DNA from: Calliopum simillimum
Lineage: Eukaryota > Arthropoda > Insecta > Diptera > Lauxaniidae
Direction: 5' to 3'
NCBI GenBank assembly: GCA_951812925.1
Contig: OX638370.1
Location: 121,782,897 to 121,846,896, forward strand
DNA: 64,000 bases
Numbering within the stretch: position 1 is the first letter of the stretch; every line of letters begins with the position of its first letter. Positions 22,430-34,139 of the stretch are shown here, piece after piece. The position numbers and the translations under genes are program-made. The notes beneath the pieces are model-generated. The model saw nothing but the letters and a program-made list of their open reading frames with translations, had not been told where the DNA came from and did no database searches.

Positions 22430-23430
22430 GTATTGTGTTTTATGCACTTGAAAAATTCAATTCATACAAAAAATGGAATTATCTCGTGAAAATTTCCAAA
22501 CGATAGTTTTCTGCGATTTTCGAGTAGGGTCATCTTAGCAAGGGTGTATCGATCGACTTAAAAAGGGATTTGGTGACGAAGCACTATTTAAAACCAGAGA
22601 GTATGAGTGGTCGAAAAAGTAAAGCAAGGACGGACTTCAGAACATACATTCAAAGATCGTGCAAAAACAGCTGTTGTGCCAGAAAATTTCGATGCTGTGC
22701 GAAAACTAATTCAACAAGACCGCCATGTGACCTATCGGAAAAACGAGGGATGTCTAGACAAATGGTGCCGTCGAACGCTTTACAAATTCATCATAGATGG
22801 TTCCAAAAACGTCTTCACCATTTGCACGGGTGATGAATCTCGGATTTTTGTGTGCGAACTCGATACAAAAAAAACCAATAATTTTTTGGATTTTTCCATT
22901 TGAAAAAAATAAAACAAAAGTTGTGCGACGTCGGAGCGTTACGAAGCAAATGGTTTCGTGTTTTTTTACAAAAACCGGTCACGTGGCTACTATCTCTCTT
23001 GAACACCACAAGACCATTAGTTTAGCGTGGCACATGGACCATTTGTTTGGAAGAAGTTTTCGATAATATCAAAGAAACCAATCTAAAGCGACAAATCACT
23101 GTGCACAAAGACAATGAAAGCTCCCATACATTGGCTGAAACATGCGAGCATTTGAGCATTCAAAAAATTGAATTTATGGGTCATCCACCTTACAGTCCCG
23201 ACTTGAGACGCAAAATCAGATGCCTGCACAATGATTTACATCACCCGAAGAATTGATTGAAGCGTTTTAAGCTTGTGTTTTGGAGCTATCACCTTCGGAC
23301 TGGTAAAAGCGCTTCGACAAATGGTTTAAGCGTATAACTTCTGAAGTAACATACCCTTAAATATGTCAACCATTTCAACTGTTATAAAAATTTTTATTAG
23401 AAAACACAAGGAATACTATATTGCAGAAAC
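22430..23430 (+). pseudogene. mariner transposase pseudogene
   Basis: Mariner enzymes cut and paste DNA at TA sites using a D,D34D catalytic triad. Visible landmarks in order: MELSRENFQTIVFCDFRVG, RPPCDL-region HTH remnants with QDRHVTYRK, TGDESRIF (first Asp), KQMVSCFF and TGHVATISLE, HKDNESSHT (second Asp) and GHPPYSPDL. The third Asp context is lost by rearrangement after SPDL, and at least four frame changes separate the pieces. The end DKWFKR-like wording is near 23310. TIRs were not identified. Confidence 0.82.
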
Positions 23431-24134
23431 TTAAAAGGCAACACTCGTATAGTCAACATTTTTCGATTTTGTCAGCATTTCTCAACATATTTCGTCATCA
23501 ACGTTTTTCTCATTTAGCTTATGGGCACTCTAAGAGCAAGGTATCTCCTAAATGATATCTATAAAAACAAATTGTTAGCGCCGTTATTCCCAAGCCTTCG
23601 TCATAGTTTTATCGAAAGAGAGTGAGAGAGATTTCGCTATGCTCATAAGTGCAATATTACTGCAACGACTTCTAGTCCAGATATGAATCATTATCTATGG
23701 ATATCATGCCTGGATCAATGTTTTCTCTTTTCTTAAGATCTTGCAACAAAGCCAAGTTAATGCAAAAGAATGTAATTTGCTTATAAGTATTTCTTTTGTA
23801 TTCAGGCCCACTGTGCAATATTGCAAAAACTTCAACTCAAGCTCGAAAAAACTAGAATAAGGAAAAGTTAAAAAAGCAAACAAAAAAAGAGAATCAAAGC
23901 AGTCACAGGTTTTAGGAATTACAAACAAGAGCAGCATAGTACTAGGAAAAAAGGATAAAAAAGTTCAAAACATAGAGGCTTAACCCTGTCTAAATTAGTA
24001 TTTTCAGCCTGTCAGAGTTCATGAAAAACCAACTAACTAAGCACTCCAGATTAACTACAGTGATAGGTTGTGGTTGCTTTTATTGAAAAAGAAATATATA
24101 ACAATAAAACAGTACAACAACTTGAGGGGATCAT
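23431..24134. other. Intronic sequence, nothing recognised
   Basis: Begins with a few decayed TTTTTCGATTTTGTCAGCATT units (23458-23530). The rest shows no supported feature. Confidence 0.5.
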
Positions 24135-24620
24135 AATCAGAATGAGATCTCGATAACCGTTTTTGACTAATTTTGGGTCACTGGTTCTGAATTTGGTGAA
24201 GCTAAATCACTTAAATCACAGTTTTACAGTTGAGACCCTATTGCTTAAAATCGGTAACATTTTCAGTCATCCTAACTAACTTTTTATGGGGCACATTTTC
24301 CTTAAAAAAAATAATAATGGAAAAGTATTCAAAAAAGGGCATATAAAATACCACAAAAAGGCAATAACGGGGGTTCAGAGGAAATTGTTATTTCAGGAAA
24401 AAAAAAATATCTTGGTTCAACATGCGAAACTTTTTCTCAACCATCAAACATGTAGCAATTGATTTTAACAGACTTTTGGCTATATCAACTTCACTCCAAA
24501 AAAAAATGGTAAGACACACCAATTACGATAATCTCAGACCTGAAAGGAAAAACGGTTGCCAGATTTAGAATCAGCGGCCCTAAATAATTCAAGGAATGCT
24601 ATTGAGATCTCATTCAGATT
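24135..24620. repeat. Weak ~486-bp inverted-repeat element
   Basis: Ends AATCAGAATGAGATCTC and GAGATCTCATTCAGATT are near-exact inverted. Inside, GGGTCACTGGTTCTGAATTTGG and, inverted, GGCCGCTGATTCTAAATCTGG form a second pair. The latter motif is also the core of the tandem array at 44051-44735. The right end lies 41 bp from the donor of the large collagen exon. Confidence 0.6.
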
Positions 24621-24660
24621 TGTGTGTTGCACAAAATAATCAGTAGCGGTAATGACTCAC

Positions 24661-24912
24661 CTTTTAGGCCTCGATCACCCGGTGGTCCTTGGGCGCCTTT
24701 CAAGCCAGGTGAACCATCCTTTCCATTTTTACCATCTTCTCCATTTTTACCATCGCGTCCCTTTTCACCATCTTTACCGGGAATACCGTCGCTGCCAGCA
24801 CGTCCTGGCACACCATCCAATCCAGGCTCGCCCGGTACACCATCACGTCCATCAAGGCCAGTACGTCCGGGTATGCCAATATCACCTTTGGGTCCGCGTG
24901 GTCCCATCACCC
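24661..24912 (-). CDS. Colmedin-like exon 4 (seen): main collagen block
   Basis: 252 bp, phase 1 at both ends, acceptor CACTAG and donor GTGAGT. It encodes 28 Gly-X-Y triplets without interruption after a short start (GVMGPRGPKGDIG), including a charged tract of repeated KDG, EKG, RDG, KNG and EDG triplets. Alternating Lys/Asp/Glu triplets stabilise the collagen trimer. Pro in the Y position is frequent, suggesting hydroxylation. Forward-strand open frames over this exon are Pro-rich shadows of the collagen codons. Confidence 0.93.
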
Positions 24913-25235
24913 CTAGTGACGTGCGAAATCAGTATTGGTATTTGCCTTAGACTAGGTTTTGGTAATTCACATGGTCTTGGTATTGGTCAAGCTGATAATC
25001 AAGGCCAAGACTGCAATTCGGTCTTTATAGTTGATTTAAAAAAATTAAATTTAAAAACTTTGGATATTCAACACTCTTCACCAATTTCTTCAATATCCAG
25101 GTCAAGATCAAGTCAAAATCATGACTAACACCAAGGCCGATACCAAGACATAATGCCCAATATCATAACCAAAACCAAGACTTAATATTAAAACCAAGTC
25201 CAAGACGCAGTGTCAAAGAATATTACAAAACTCAC
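24913..25235. other. Short intron with CAAGAC-type simple repeats
   Basis: 323-bp intron rich in GGTCTTGGTATTGGTCAAG and, further right, AAACCAAGACTTAATATTAA. The two halves are partly inverted to each other. The same CTTGGTCTTGATCTTG wording recurs as a hairpin at 29460-29540. Confidence 0.6.
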
Positions 25236-25422
25236 CAGGTGTACCATCTACGCCAGGCGGTCCGGGAAGACCAACATCGCCGCGATTGCCTTTTGGCCCA
25301 GGTATACCGGGTAGTCCAGGAGGGCCTGACAAACCCTTGGGTCCTATTATACCTGGTGGGCCCTGTGGGCCAGGCGGACAATATTCTTGTGTCTTCTTGC
25401 AAAAGTCAGTAATGAGATTCTC
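25236..25422 (-). CDS. Colmedin-like exon 3 (seen): first collagen block
   Basis: 187 bp, acceptor TTTCAG and donor GTGAGT; begins on a codon boundary and ends in phase 1. It encodes [20 protein letters not shown] followed by continuous Gly-X-Y triplets ([16 protein letters not shown] and on). Two Cys just before the helix are well placed for inter-chain disulphides that register the trimer, as in other transmembrane collagens. Confidence 0.93.
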
Positions 25423-25632
25423 CTGAAAGAAAGTAAGTGAACAATATGCAAGAAAGGGAATGGCAGGAAGAAAAAGTGAACAATTTTTTGAAACTAGAGA
25501 ACTGTTGTATCTTTTCCTTGGTAATACTTTCACTCCAAAAATTTAGTTTTAACACAAGAATTGGTCTTAAATTCTTTCCTTTAGTTTCTCAACACTTTAG
25601 TCACTTTTCTACACCCAATTACAAGTACTTAC

Positions 25633-25784
25633 CGGTACACGACTGTATGTGTCCAAGTAAATCCATTTTTCACCACCAGGTGCAGCAGCGCTGCCTTTCT
25701 GTCCATCGCGTTTACGTATTTCCTTATCGTGCTTCTCAAGCACTTCACGATGATTTGGATTAAGAAACTCAATAAATGATTCAT
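25633..25784 (-). CDS. Colmedin-like exon 2 (seen): linker before the collagen region
   Basis: 152 bp, acceptor CATTGCAG and donor GTAAGT; completes the phase-1 codon from exon 1 and ends on a codon boundary. It encodes DESFIEFLNPNHREVLEKHD, then KEIRKRDGQKGSAAAPGGEK and WIYLDTYSRVP. A charged, probably helical segment precedes an RKRDG basic cluster. IRKR is a weaker proprotein-convertase-like site than the one in exon 1. No known domain was recognised. Confidence 0.88.
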
Positions 25785-26489
25785 CTGCAATGTAAAGTGC
25801 AAAGAGAAAGAGAAAAACTTTATTGAAAAATTGTAAAAAAGCAGATGAAAATTTTTCAAAAAGGACGCAAGGACGCTAACTTATTGTACTGCATGAGTAA
25901 ATTAAGATGGAGGAGTAACAAAGTTTGCAATAACGAATCACGATGAGTTTGCAGTTATACGTCGGTCTTCACATGTTGGTTTGAGGAAAAGCCGGTGAAG
26001 TGGACAACGGAGCATACAAATACAGGACAATTGCAAAGTAAAGTAAGTTGGTTGAATGGCCTGCTTGGTGGGGCTACTGTCTGGCGATAGCATGAATTTC
26101 AAAATGCAATGAATGAAAAATGTGAAAATGTCAAATATCTACGTTGCCCTGCAGTAGGATTTGCTTGTCCTTTGCAAGCTTATGTTTTCTTCATTTTCTA
26201 CTTAGCACTCCCCATTCAGTGCAAATGCAAAAAGGATAATGCAGCATACGACTGCTTGCCTTAATGCCTAATGTTGCCTTAACAGTTGGAGATGGCATGA
26301 TTTGGAAAAACTAATATATTTGATAAGCATATATCCATCGATCTAAGAATTAATGCATTAGAAAGTATCGTAGATCCATACATAAAGCTATCGACGTTTT
26401 CAATGTCGTCATTGTTAGCTTAAAAAGTGATGTCATTTCTGGTTGAATTCATCTTCATGCTTTTAGTCTTCTCTTTCATGGATTACAAA
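25785..26489. other. Start of the 19.7-kb intron, nothing recognised
   Basis: No exon, RNA gene or transposon end supported. Confidence 0.5.
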
Positions 26490-27025
26490 AAAAATCGCAT
26501 GCGATATTTTATAAAATCCCATGCGATATTGTATAAAATCTCATGCAATTTTTGCAAAACTTTGTAAAATCTTAATTGATAAAAGTAAGAAAATATCATA
26601 TAATTCTTCTTAAGATCTTATGCGATTTTCTTAAAAGATTTTGTGAATGTTTTATTATTTTTTTTTTTGATTTAATGAAAAATTTTGCTTGATCAAAATT
26701 AAACAAAAATTCTTATATCTCATGCGATTATCTTAGAAAATATCTTGCAATGCCTCCAAAACATCTTTCGACTTTTTGAGAAATATCACACAATTCTTTT
26801 AAAATGTTTTTACAAAACAGCTTGCAATTCAATTTTTTATAAAATATTTTGAAATTTTTTATATCAAACGATTTATTTTGAAAAAAGCTGAATAAATTTC
26901 TAAAATATTGAGCGGTTTTTTTTAAAAATCGCATATGGCATTATACGTAAATGTCATGCTATATATTCAAAAAGCTGTTAAAATTTTTAAATCATGTAAT
27001 TCTTCGTAAAATCTCATGCAATTAA
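26490..27025. repeat. Diverged ATCTCATGCGATTTT array
   Basis: About a dozen loosely spaced copies of an ATCTCATGCGATTTTCTTAA-like unit (first copies 26497, 26519, 26541), roughly 22-40 bp apart, with increasing decay to the right. It is not related by eye to the other satellites in the window. Confidence 0.6.
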
Positions 27026-28645
27026 AAACTGCATTGATCCTTAGGCCGGTAAAATATTTATATAGAATATCATCAAGAACGATAAAAAAGAGATAACGAT
27101 TAGGAAATCTGGGCGGCTACATGAGGTATCTGATCTCCATGTTAGTATTGGCCTGAATTGAAAGTGAATTTGGTTACTCTAATTTGCAATGCTTGCCGGT
27201 GGCTGGGAAGATAAAGTATACTAATGAAGCATGGATTAAAAAACGATGGAAATTAACTCTTAAAGTGGTACCCACAAGAATGTGGTTTATCCACCCTCGG
27301 AAGCATGCACATGGGACATTGAAGTGGAGAAAACATGCATATTTGGGAATGCTCTGCTATTGAAATGTTTGTAAAGTTTAAAATGCAGCCTGAATACAAT
27401 TGCTGCTTTCATAACCTTAAATGTCCCACGTTGGGCGCCAGTTAAAAAAAACGAGAAAGATGTTTTTTATACCGATGTGCCTTAATATAGTAAAAATATA
27501 TATTCAATATTGTTGCTCAGCATTAAATGAAATGGAAGCAACATTTGAACTCAAGCTGCATCCTTAACTTAAATAGACAATTCATATCGATGTTTATATC
27601 CCATGATATCTCACAATCTCAAGCTGATTGCTATTGCTCCTGCAACTTGCTGTTGATGAAATGAAAGTGGCAGCCAGTTTTTTAGAATGAGGCCAGCATG
27701 CTTTAGTGATCCATTAGCATTCGAAAGAAATGAATTGATATGATTCAACCAACTCTTTTGCAACGTCAAGAGAGGCAAGTGAACGTCAGCCATTCATTCT
27801 TTCATTCATTCCCACACAATAAGAATGGCATGACTGATAGATAGGACGCTGTAGTATTGCTGTAACAACAAGACAGTGTGCGCGTATATAAATGAAAAAA
27901 TAAAAAGGATATTTTTGCGTATGCCTTCCATAGACGAACAAGCATAAGTTGAAGGCAACTGTAGCCTTGAAACAACTTTTATCTTACTGAATTTAAAGGT
28001 ATTTGTATGCTACGAAATATGAGCATTTCCAACTAGTCCTTTTTATTAAGTTTTTTTTTTTTTTTTTTTTTTCTTTTGTGATAATGCAGATTAATATTTC
28101 AGTAGTTGTCGTAATTTCAGATTTCATATTTTAAGTAACAACGGAAATTGTGAAAAGTTATGCAAATTTTGTGAAAAGATGTCGGATTTCAACTTGTACC
28201 CTTTTGTAGCTCAATTTCTGATATTTATCATTTATTTATAAGTTTTGGGAAACTTGGGTTTGCATTTAAGTTAAGGCACTTAGTATGGCAAAAAGCTTAA
28301 CCGTATGAATGGAAATATTTTAAATATACATATGATAGGTAGATTATTTCAGTAATATTGTGAATTCAAAGCACATGCATATCTGGTTTTAAGGATTTAT
28401 TAATTTCTGATAGACTACAGCTGAATTGCCCGAATTTATGTACATGAAGTAAAAGTTTAGAAAGTGTTCATATAAATACATTATAAAAAGATTTTGTATT
28501 AAGAAAAATAAAAACAGTTTTGCAAATAGCATACATTTAGATTAAAATTATTATATAAAATGAAATTTATTTATAAGTCAACAATTACTAAAAAGACATA
28601 ATGACTTCAAGTGTGCTTAAAAAATGTTGGCGGTATGCATTATAC
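27026..28645. other. Intronic sequence with one PBS-like site
   Basis: Apart from the primer-binding-site-like sequence at 27421-27440 and a T20 tract near 28051-28071, nothing is supported. Confidence 0.5.
27421..27440 (-). other. tRNA-Lys-type primer-binding site, retroelement relic
   Basis: The minus strand reads TGGCGCCCAACGTGGGACAT. This is the tRNA-Lys primer-binding site used by gypsy-type elements. The AT-rich stretch to its right (27441-27500) would be the end of a 5' LTR. No gag or second LTR was found, so it is an orphan fragment. Related sites are at 52887-52905 (minus) and 61436-61454 (plus). Confidence 0.6.
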
Positions 28646-29307
28646 CAAGGGTGTCAGCGTAGAAGAAAAGTGAGCCAATTTTGGCTCGACCCAACAACAT
28701 CAATATTTCTGTACAACAATCCCAACAACATCAATATTTCTGTACAACATTCATAGAAATAATTTTTGTTGTTTTTTTTTCACGCTCGTCAAAATTTCGC
28801 GTTTTTGTTGCTTTTTTTGCGTACACACAAAATCGAACTCGAACCAACATAAAACAACAACAAAGACTACGTCGCATCAAAAACAACAAACAATATGGGA
28901 ATTAATTATCGCGTTGATGCGCAGTAGCGAAAATGCAAGTGTTTTACGCACTAACGCCTGAACGATCAATGTGAATATTTCCATCTTGAGAAATTGCAAA
29001 AGTAGTGCGAAATTTTCGGCAATATTTTTGTTATTTTACTAATATCAAACTTTAGCAAATTGCACTTTCGCAACGACGCAAGGGCATTGCGCATCAACGC
29101 GTGAGTTCCCCTAATTTTTGTGTGTGTCCTAGTTCTTAGAAATTTTGAAAATTGTTGAAGTATTATTGTTGTTGTAAACGAAGCATGAAAAAACAACAAA
29201 AAAATGTTTTTTTGTTTGTTGTTACTCGAATTTAAAGTTGTTGTAAAAGCAACGCTGACTGCGCTGCATGCGTTTGGCTCAGTGATTTGAAAACGCTGAC
29301 ACCCTTG
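28646..29307. mobile_element. Non-autonomous hAT element with 8-bp TSD
   Basis: Perfect 15-bp terminal inverted repeats CAAGGGTGTCAGCGT (28646-28660 and 29293-29307) are flanked by the 8-bp duplication CATTATAC (28638-28645, 29308-29315). An 8-bp TSD and CA(A/G)GGGTG ends are diagnostic of hAT. The 662-bp interior has no transposase and contains a further inverted pair (CGCGTTGATGCGC / GCGCATCAACGCG, near 28910 and 29090). Confidence 0.9.
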
Positions 29308-30134
29308 CATTATACCTATGTATATATAGGACATTCGAACAAAATGTGATAAATAGTTTCTAATTTTTGTATATTGAATATGGCACATCTACTGTTTTAA
29401 TCTATTTAATAAATTTGATCATTTATGCAAACTCTTCGACTGTATTTTAATGGCAATCGAAGTGGTCTTGGTCTTGATCTTGCAGTGATATCAGCGTCTT
29501 CGTCTTGGTCTCGAAAAATTACCAAGACCAAGACTCAAGATCAAGACTAATTTTGCTCATCACTACTTTGAACATAATAAATTATATAAGGTCGTTGTCA
29601 GCTTTATCTTCTAGCGACCTTATCATTTTAAATGACATAGATGGCGAATTAAAGCATGTTAAGATGTCTTGGAACTTAAGGTAGCGCTTGAAACGTTCAA
29701 AGACCATATAATTAGCTTCTATCCACTCCATAGTTTGTAGATACTCGCACATATTGATCATACTGACCCCTTGAAGGAAAACATTAGCGAGACCCAATTT
29801 AAGCAAATATCAGTATCATCGGTAAGGAACAGGTGCACCATTCCATTCCATTCCATTCAAATTTTAGGTAGTCAGTTAGAATCCATTAGAAGAATTTAAA
29901 TAATATAGTTTCAGGCTTGCTAAAAGATCTTAGCTTCAATTTTTAAGAGCGCTAGTTCCAATTTCAGAGAAGTGCTGGGCGATGATTTCGGAAGAGCAAG
30001 TAAATTTTTGAAATAAATTGATTGAAAGATTTCAAGATGATTTTGTAATGAACGAAAATATCCGAGTTACTGTGTCTACATTTGACATTTGCAAATTTAT
30101 CTTTTAAATTTTGTTTACATACTTTTTCTTACAG
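29308..30134. other. Intronic sequence with a CTTGGT hairpin
   Basis: At 29460-29550, GGTCTTGGTCTTGATCTTG is followed by its near-complement CAAGACCAAGACTCAAGATC. This is a simple-sequence hairpin of the same wording as the 24913-25235 intron. Nothing else was recognised. Confidence 0.5.
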
Positions 30135-32061
30135 TGTAACGAATCTTTTTGCCACTAGTCAGGGTGTAAACGTCAGTGCCCAAGGTATGTGTACAAAAAT
30201 TTATTTCTCGGCCAAGGAGAAAAACACTTTTCACAATTTTCCGGGTGTTATTTCACAATTTTATTTCACTGTTAATATTTTCACTGAAAAACACTCTTAA
30301 GATATAGGGTAATTATGGCTGATGAGGATATATGTAAGTCGTGAATAACAACCGATCCAGGAATCGTGCCACCAATGCCTCCTTGTGGACTTGTTGCGTC
30401 GCCGTTCTGTGTTTCCATCTAAACGTCAGGATTCAAGAGAGTCACGCCACCACCGCTGCCTCCCCGTTGTCCTCTACTAACCTGTCCTTGTCTGTCTTGT
30501 TTGTTCAGGGTCGTGTCAGGAAATTCTCCAGAAAACAAAACCTACGGTCTTAGTCACTGTCAACTGATAACGGGTTTTGGGTATTGGGTTTTGCTTGAAA
30601 GTCTCAGTTTCATCCACGGATGGTTGAAATATTTGAAGAACACGTCTTACCCCGTTGGCGATTGGATTACGAGAGAACGATACCATCACCGGACCTTACA
30701 TTTCACCATTCCGTTTTCATCCACGATTAGCTGTTTACTGTTATTGATAAGATTTAACAGTTGCCACTCACTGTTTCGGAACCAGGGCTGCTGCTGCACG
30801 CTATAATCATGCAATTCTCGTCCAACTGTTTATCAAGCGGTTGCACGATAGTTTGTCAAGCCCGTTGGATGCGATTGTCCTAAAACTATCTACTTAATAT
30901 TAATATCTTAATATTATTAATACTTTAAATACAAGGAATTTTTAAAAAGATGTGGACGCAAATGAGGCTTTCGATTTGTGTCCTCACAACAGGCTATTTG
31001 TTGATTTATAATTCAATATTAGTACATGGTGTGGCGACGAAAGTCGGAAACCTCGCTTTCGACACACAAACTCATTTTTACTTATATTTTTTTTATGATG
31101 ACTTCACTGAATTCTAATTAAAAAAAAAACAAAAAACCCAAAAAAAAAGGAAAATGTATTACTAAATAAGTTAAAATCTAAGTACTTTATTCATAAGATA
31201 AAATGCAACACTGAGAAATGTCATGTGAACAGGCCCAAGACATTTTTTATATCAACGGCAACCTTGCACGATGTGACAACTGTGTCAACCAAAACAGCTG
31301 ATTGTCATTTCACACTTCGTCAAAGTGAATTAATATTTATTATAAAACAACGAGCTGAAGTCGATTCTGGGTCAGTCGATCGTCGAGTTTCACTCAGGCA
31401 ATATCAACAGCTGCAGCTACAGAGTTCAGGTAATATTTTATGTTTGTCAAAGACTTCGGACCAACGTGACAATTTTTGTGATCACGAGCGGTTAACTGCG
31501 TAATAACAGGGCACTGCGGGTGAAAGCAAGTTACATTCAAACGCAACAAAATCGACGCGACGTTCTTTTTTGTGTGTGTGAATGCAGACACGTGCGGCTA
31601 ACTGCGTCATTGCAGAGCAGTGCAGATGAATACGAGATCATGAGCAAAATTACACTAGAGACACAAGGGAAAAGACTAAGAGCAAAAATACGGAGATACC
31701 AATACTAACGACGCATGACAAAGTTGTACAACCACCGAAAGAGTGGCGACAGCGTGGCATCCCGCGATACGGCAGCAGAGACAATAGGCGAAGACCCAGA
31801 GCAGCAGCGAAAGCGGAACCTACAGCGAAGAAGAATAAAACTAAAAACATTAAACTAAGAAACAAAGACAGAGAAAAATCTGAAATAAAACAAATTGTGT
31901 AACGTCAAACCACGCGTGTGTTTTTGCTCTCTCACCTAAGGAAGTTAGTGTAGGGTTTTTTCATTTACCACTTGTTCAGCCGAGGTCTATACCAATACAA
32001 ATTTTGTGTAGCCGAACCTGTGGACGCCGCTGACGATCACCCCCGCGAAAGGTTCGTTACA
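30135..32061. other. Unresolved GC-richer segment bounded by TGTAACGAA inverted ends
   Basis: TGTAACGAATCTTT at 30135 and AAAGGTTCGTTACA ending at 32061 are inverted with one mismatch. The interior is less AT-rich than the surroundings and holds splice-like and coding-like stretches without recognisable protein motifs. The TG..CA ends could also be LTR ends, and TGTGGCGACGAAAGTC near 31030 could be a primer-binding site. No target duplication and no direct LTR pair were found. Identity is open. Confidence 0.35.
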
Positions 32062-33343
32062 ATGGCAATGAGATTTCGTACGAGCACTGAAAAATTCGCT
32101 TTAGAGACGAGTTTTTTGGTATTTAAAAGTTCAGTAAAGAACTTGTTACCTTACCATAAAGTATTGAATTAATCAACATACGATTTTTTTTTTTTTTTTT
32201 TATTTCTTACATTTTATTTTGCAACAAAAACACATTTTTCCATTCTGTATGTAAATTTTGCCAAAAAAAAAAAAAAAAAACAAAATGCCTGACTAAACTT
32301 TTTTGCTTTTGCGGTCACAATCAGTTTTCATCAATCTAATGAAAAAATTAAGTTTACCTACAAAGTTTATCTTTTTTTTCATTTCCAAGATATCGAAAAA
32401 AAGAGGTCACTTTCTTTTTTGTTGGAAAAATCAAGCTTTCTGGGTATATGTATACAACAACCTTTTCCAAATAACCGCAACTCGCAGACAGTGCAAACAA
32501 ATTTCAATGCCAAACAAAATTCCAATTGATATTTACATAGGATAAATACAGGGTGACCAACAAAATAAACATGTGGGCTGACCATAGAAATGACAATATC
32601 AAATCATTACCATGACGCCTGGCAAAAGTCGTATGAATGTTGGTAAAATAAATCTAAGAAAAAAATGCATGCAAAAATATACACATAGAAATAAGCATGT
32701 CAATACAAACAAATACTCGTGCATACAGCATACAACAAAACTCTTGATATGCAAATTGAATAACATCAAATTTAATATAACTGTAAATGCTTGTGGCAAA
32801 AATGTTAACTTGGCTTACACAAAAACGCTCTATCTAAATGAAGCCATGCGGCCGACAGTGGTTTTCAAACCCCAAAAAGACGTAGATGAAGAAGGCGTAG
32901 GGGTGGAGTTGGCAAAGGAAATTTTAATGAATTTCTGTTGATGGTTGAATCAAATGGATAAAAACAACGCTGGTAGATTGGTAGTGGCTGAAATTTTATT
33001 ATGCTTTGGAATTGGCGGTTAATTTAGTGGTAGCGAGAGATTGGGAAAAGGGTTTCAAGGCAGTGACTTCGTTTTTAAATTTAGTTGTTTTGATTTGATT
33101 AACTTTAATTTTGCTGCTCCATTGTGTGAATGAGTTCATTAAATATTAAGTTTTATTTAGTTGATGATTATTGCGACAGATAATCAAAGTAACTTTTGAG
33201 AATAAGTTGATAAAGTTCGGAGAGTAAGTGAGATTTCGAAGAACAGCACAAGTGTTATATGAAAGTTGGAAATTTAAATAAATTTTCTTAGTTATAATAA
33301 TTCGATTACTTTTAGGACATTTTCAATGATCTAGGTGTTTTTT
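32062..33343. other. Intronic sequence, poly-T/poly-A tracts only
   Basis: T tract near 32186-32200 and A tract near 32264-32280. No exon or transposon end was recognised. Confidence 0.5.
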
Positions 33344-34139
33344 GTTCTAAATAGTATATCGATACCTTAGAGCGTTATAGTCCTATCTCCACTTTTTGCG
33401 ATTTTGAGATTTTTGCAGTTATGGCATCATTGTCGGATTCTTTACCGTGTGGAAAACTGTATGATGTCAAAATACCACTAAAATACCAAAATATTTGATA
33501 ATTAAGAAAAATCCCATCTCCAAACTGTAATTTTTTCAAGAGCACTACTGTCCTATCTCCACTGAATATTCAAATAAGTCACATTTTTTAAAAAAAATCG
33601 TTCGTTTTTTTGCGTTTTCTTCGCGTTTCATGACTTTTTGAGATATTTTAGTGAACAAATTTGGTTGCACCTAAGGCCCCACTCTTGTTTGTCGGAACCA
33701 AAAATTTAAAAAAAAAAAAAAATTAATTTTTTTCGTGGTTTCTACGCGTTTCATGACTTTTTACGACATTTTAGTGGAAAAAATTCAAAAAATTTACTAA
33801 ATACGTCGTTTATTTCAATAGTAGTAGAATTCTATATAAGAGCAAAAGTAATGACATACTATAAATTAGCTGGGATTTCGTTAGAAATGAATAAAATTGG
33901 TTAAAAACATTAAATTATGTTAAAATATGTATGTATGTATTCTCCTTTAACTCCTAGGAGGAGCATAGGGCCAATATGTTAAAATATACTATAGATAAAA
34001 ATATTGCATACATCCTTATATCAAAATAGCAGCCAATTCCAAATAACCACTGTTTGAAATCTTCTTTTTGAATTTCCCAACAATTGGAAAAATGGAGATA
34101 GGACTATAGCGCTCTAAAGTACCGATATACTTTTAGAAA
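33344..34139. mobile_element. ~0.8-kb TIR element with a nested LINE tail
   Basis: Left end TTCTAAATAGTATATCGATA, then TTAGAGCGTTATAGTCCTAT; the right end is its complement with few mismatches (CTATAGCGCTCTAAAGTACC near 34106). The TIR is about 50-60 bp. A third copy of the GAGC..CTGTCCTATCTCCACTG motif lies inside at 33541-33568. There is no transposase frame. A 46-bp retrotransposed LINE end with its own TSD sits inside (33929-33974), so the TIR element is older than that insertion. Confidence 0.7.
33929..33974 (-). mobile_element. 46-bp 5'-truncated LINE/SINE 3' end with 13-bp TSD
   Basis: Read on the minus strand: GGCCCTATGCTCC, then TCCTAGGAGTTAAAGGAG, then an AATACATACATAC tail. It is flanked by TATGTTAAAATAT at 33916-33928 and 33975-33987. 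The same 3' end, in the other orientation and with its own TSD, occurs at 37350-37412. Confidence 0.85.

Noticed and set aside
24624..25128. Plus-strand Pro/Ser-rich frames (108 and 158 codons)
   Set aside because: Antisense shadows of the collagen exon on the minus strand, which has consensus splice sites and Gly-X-Y periodicity.
30501..30806. 101-codon plus frame in the 30-32 kb island
   Set aside because: No recognisable motif and no partner exon; left as part of the unresolved segment.
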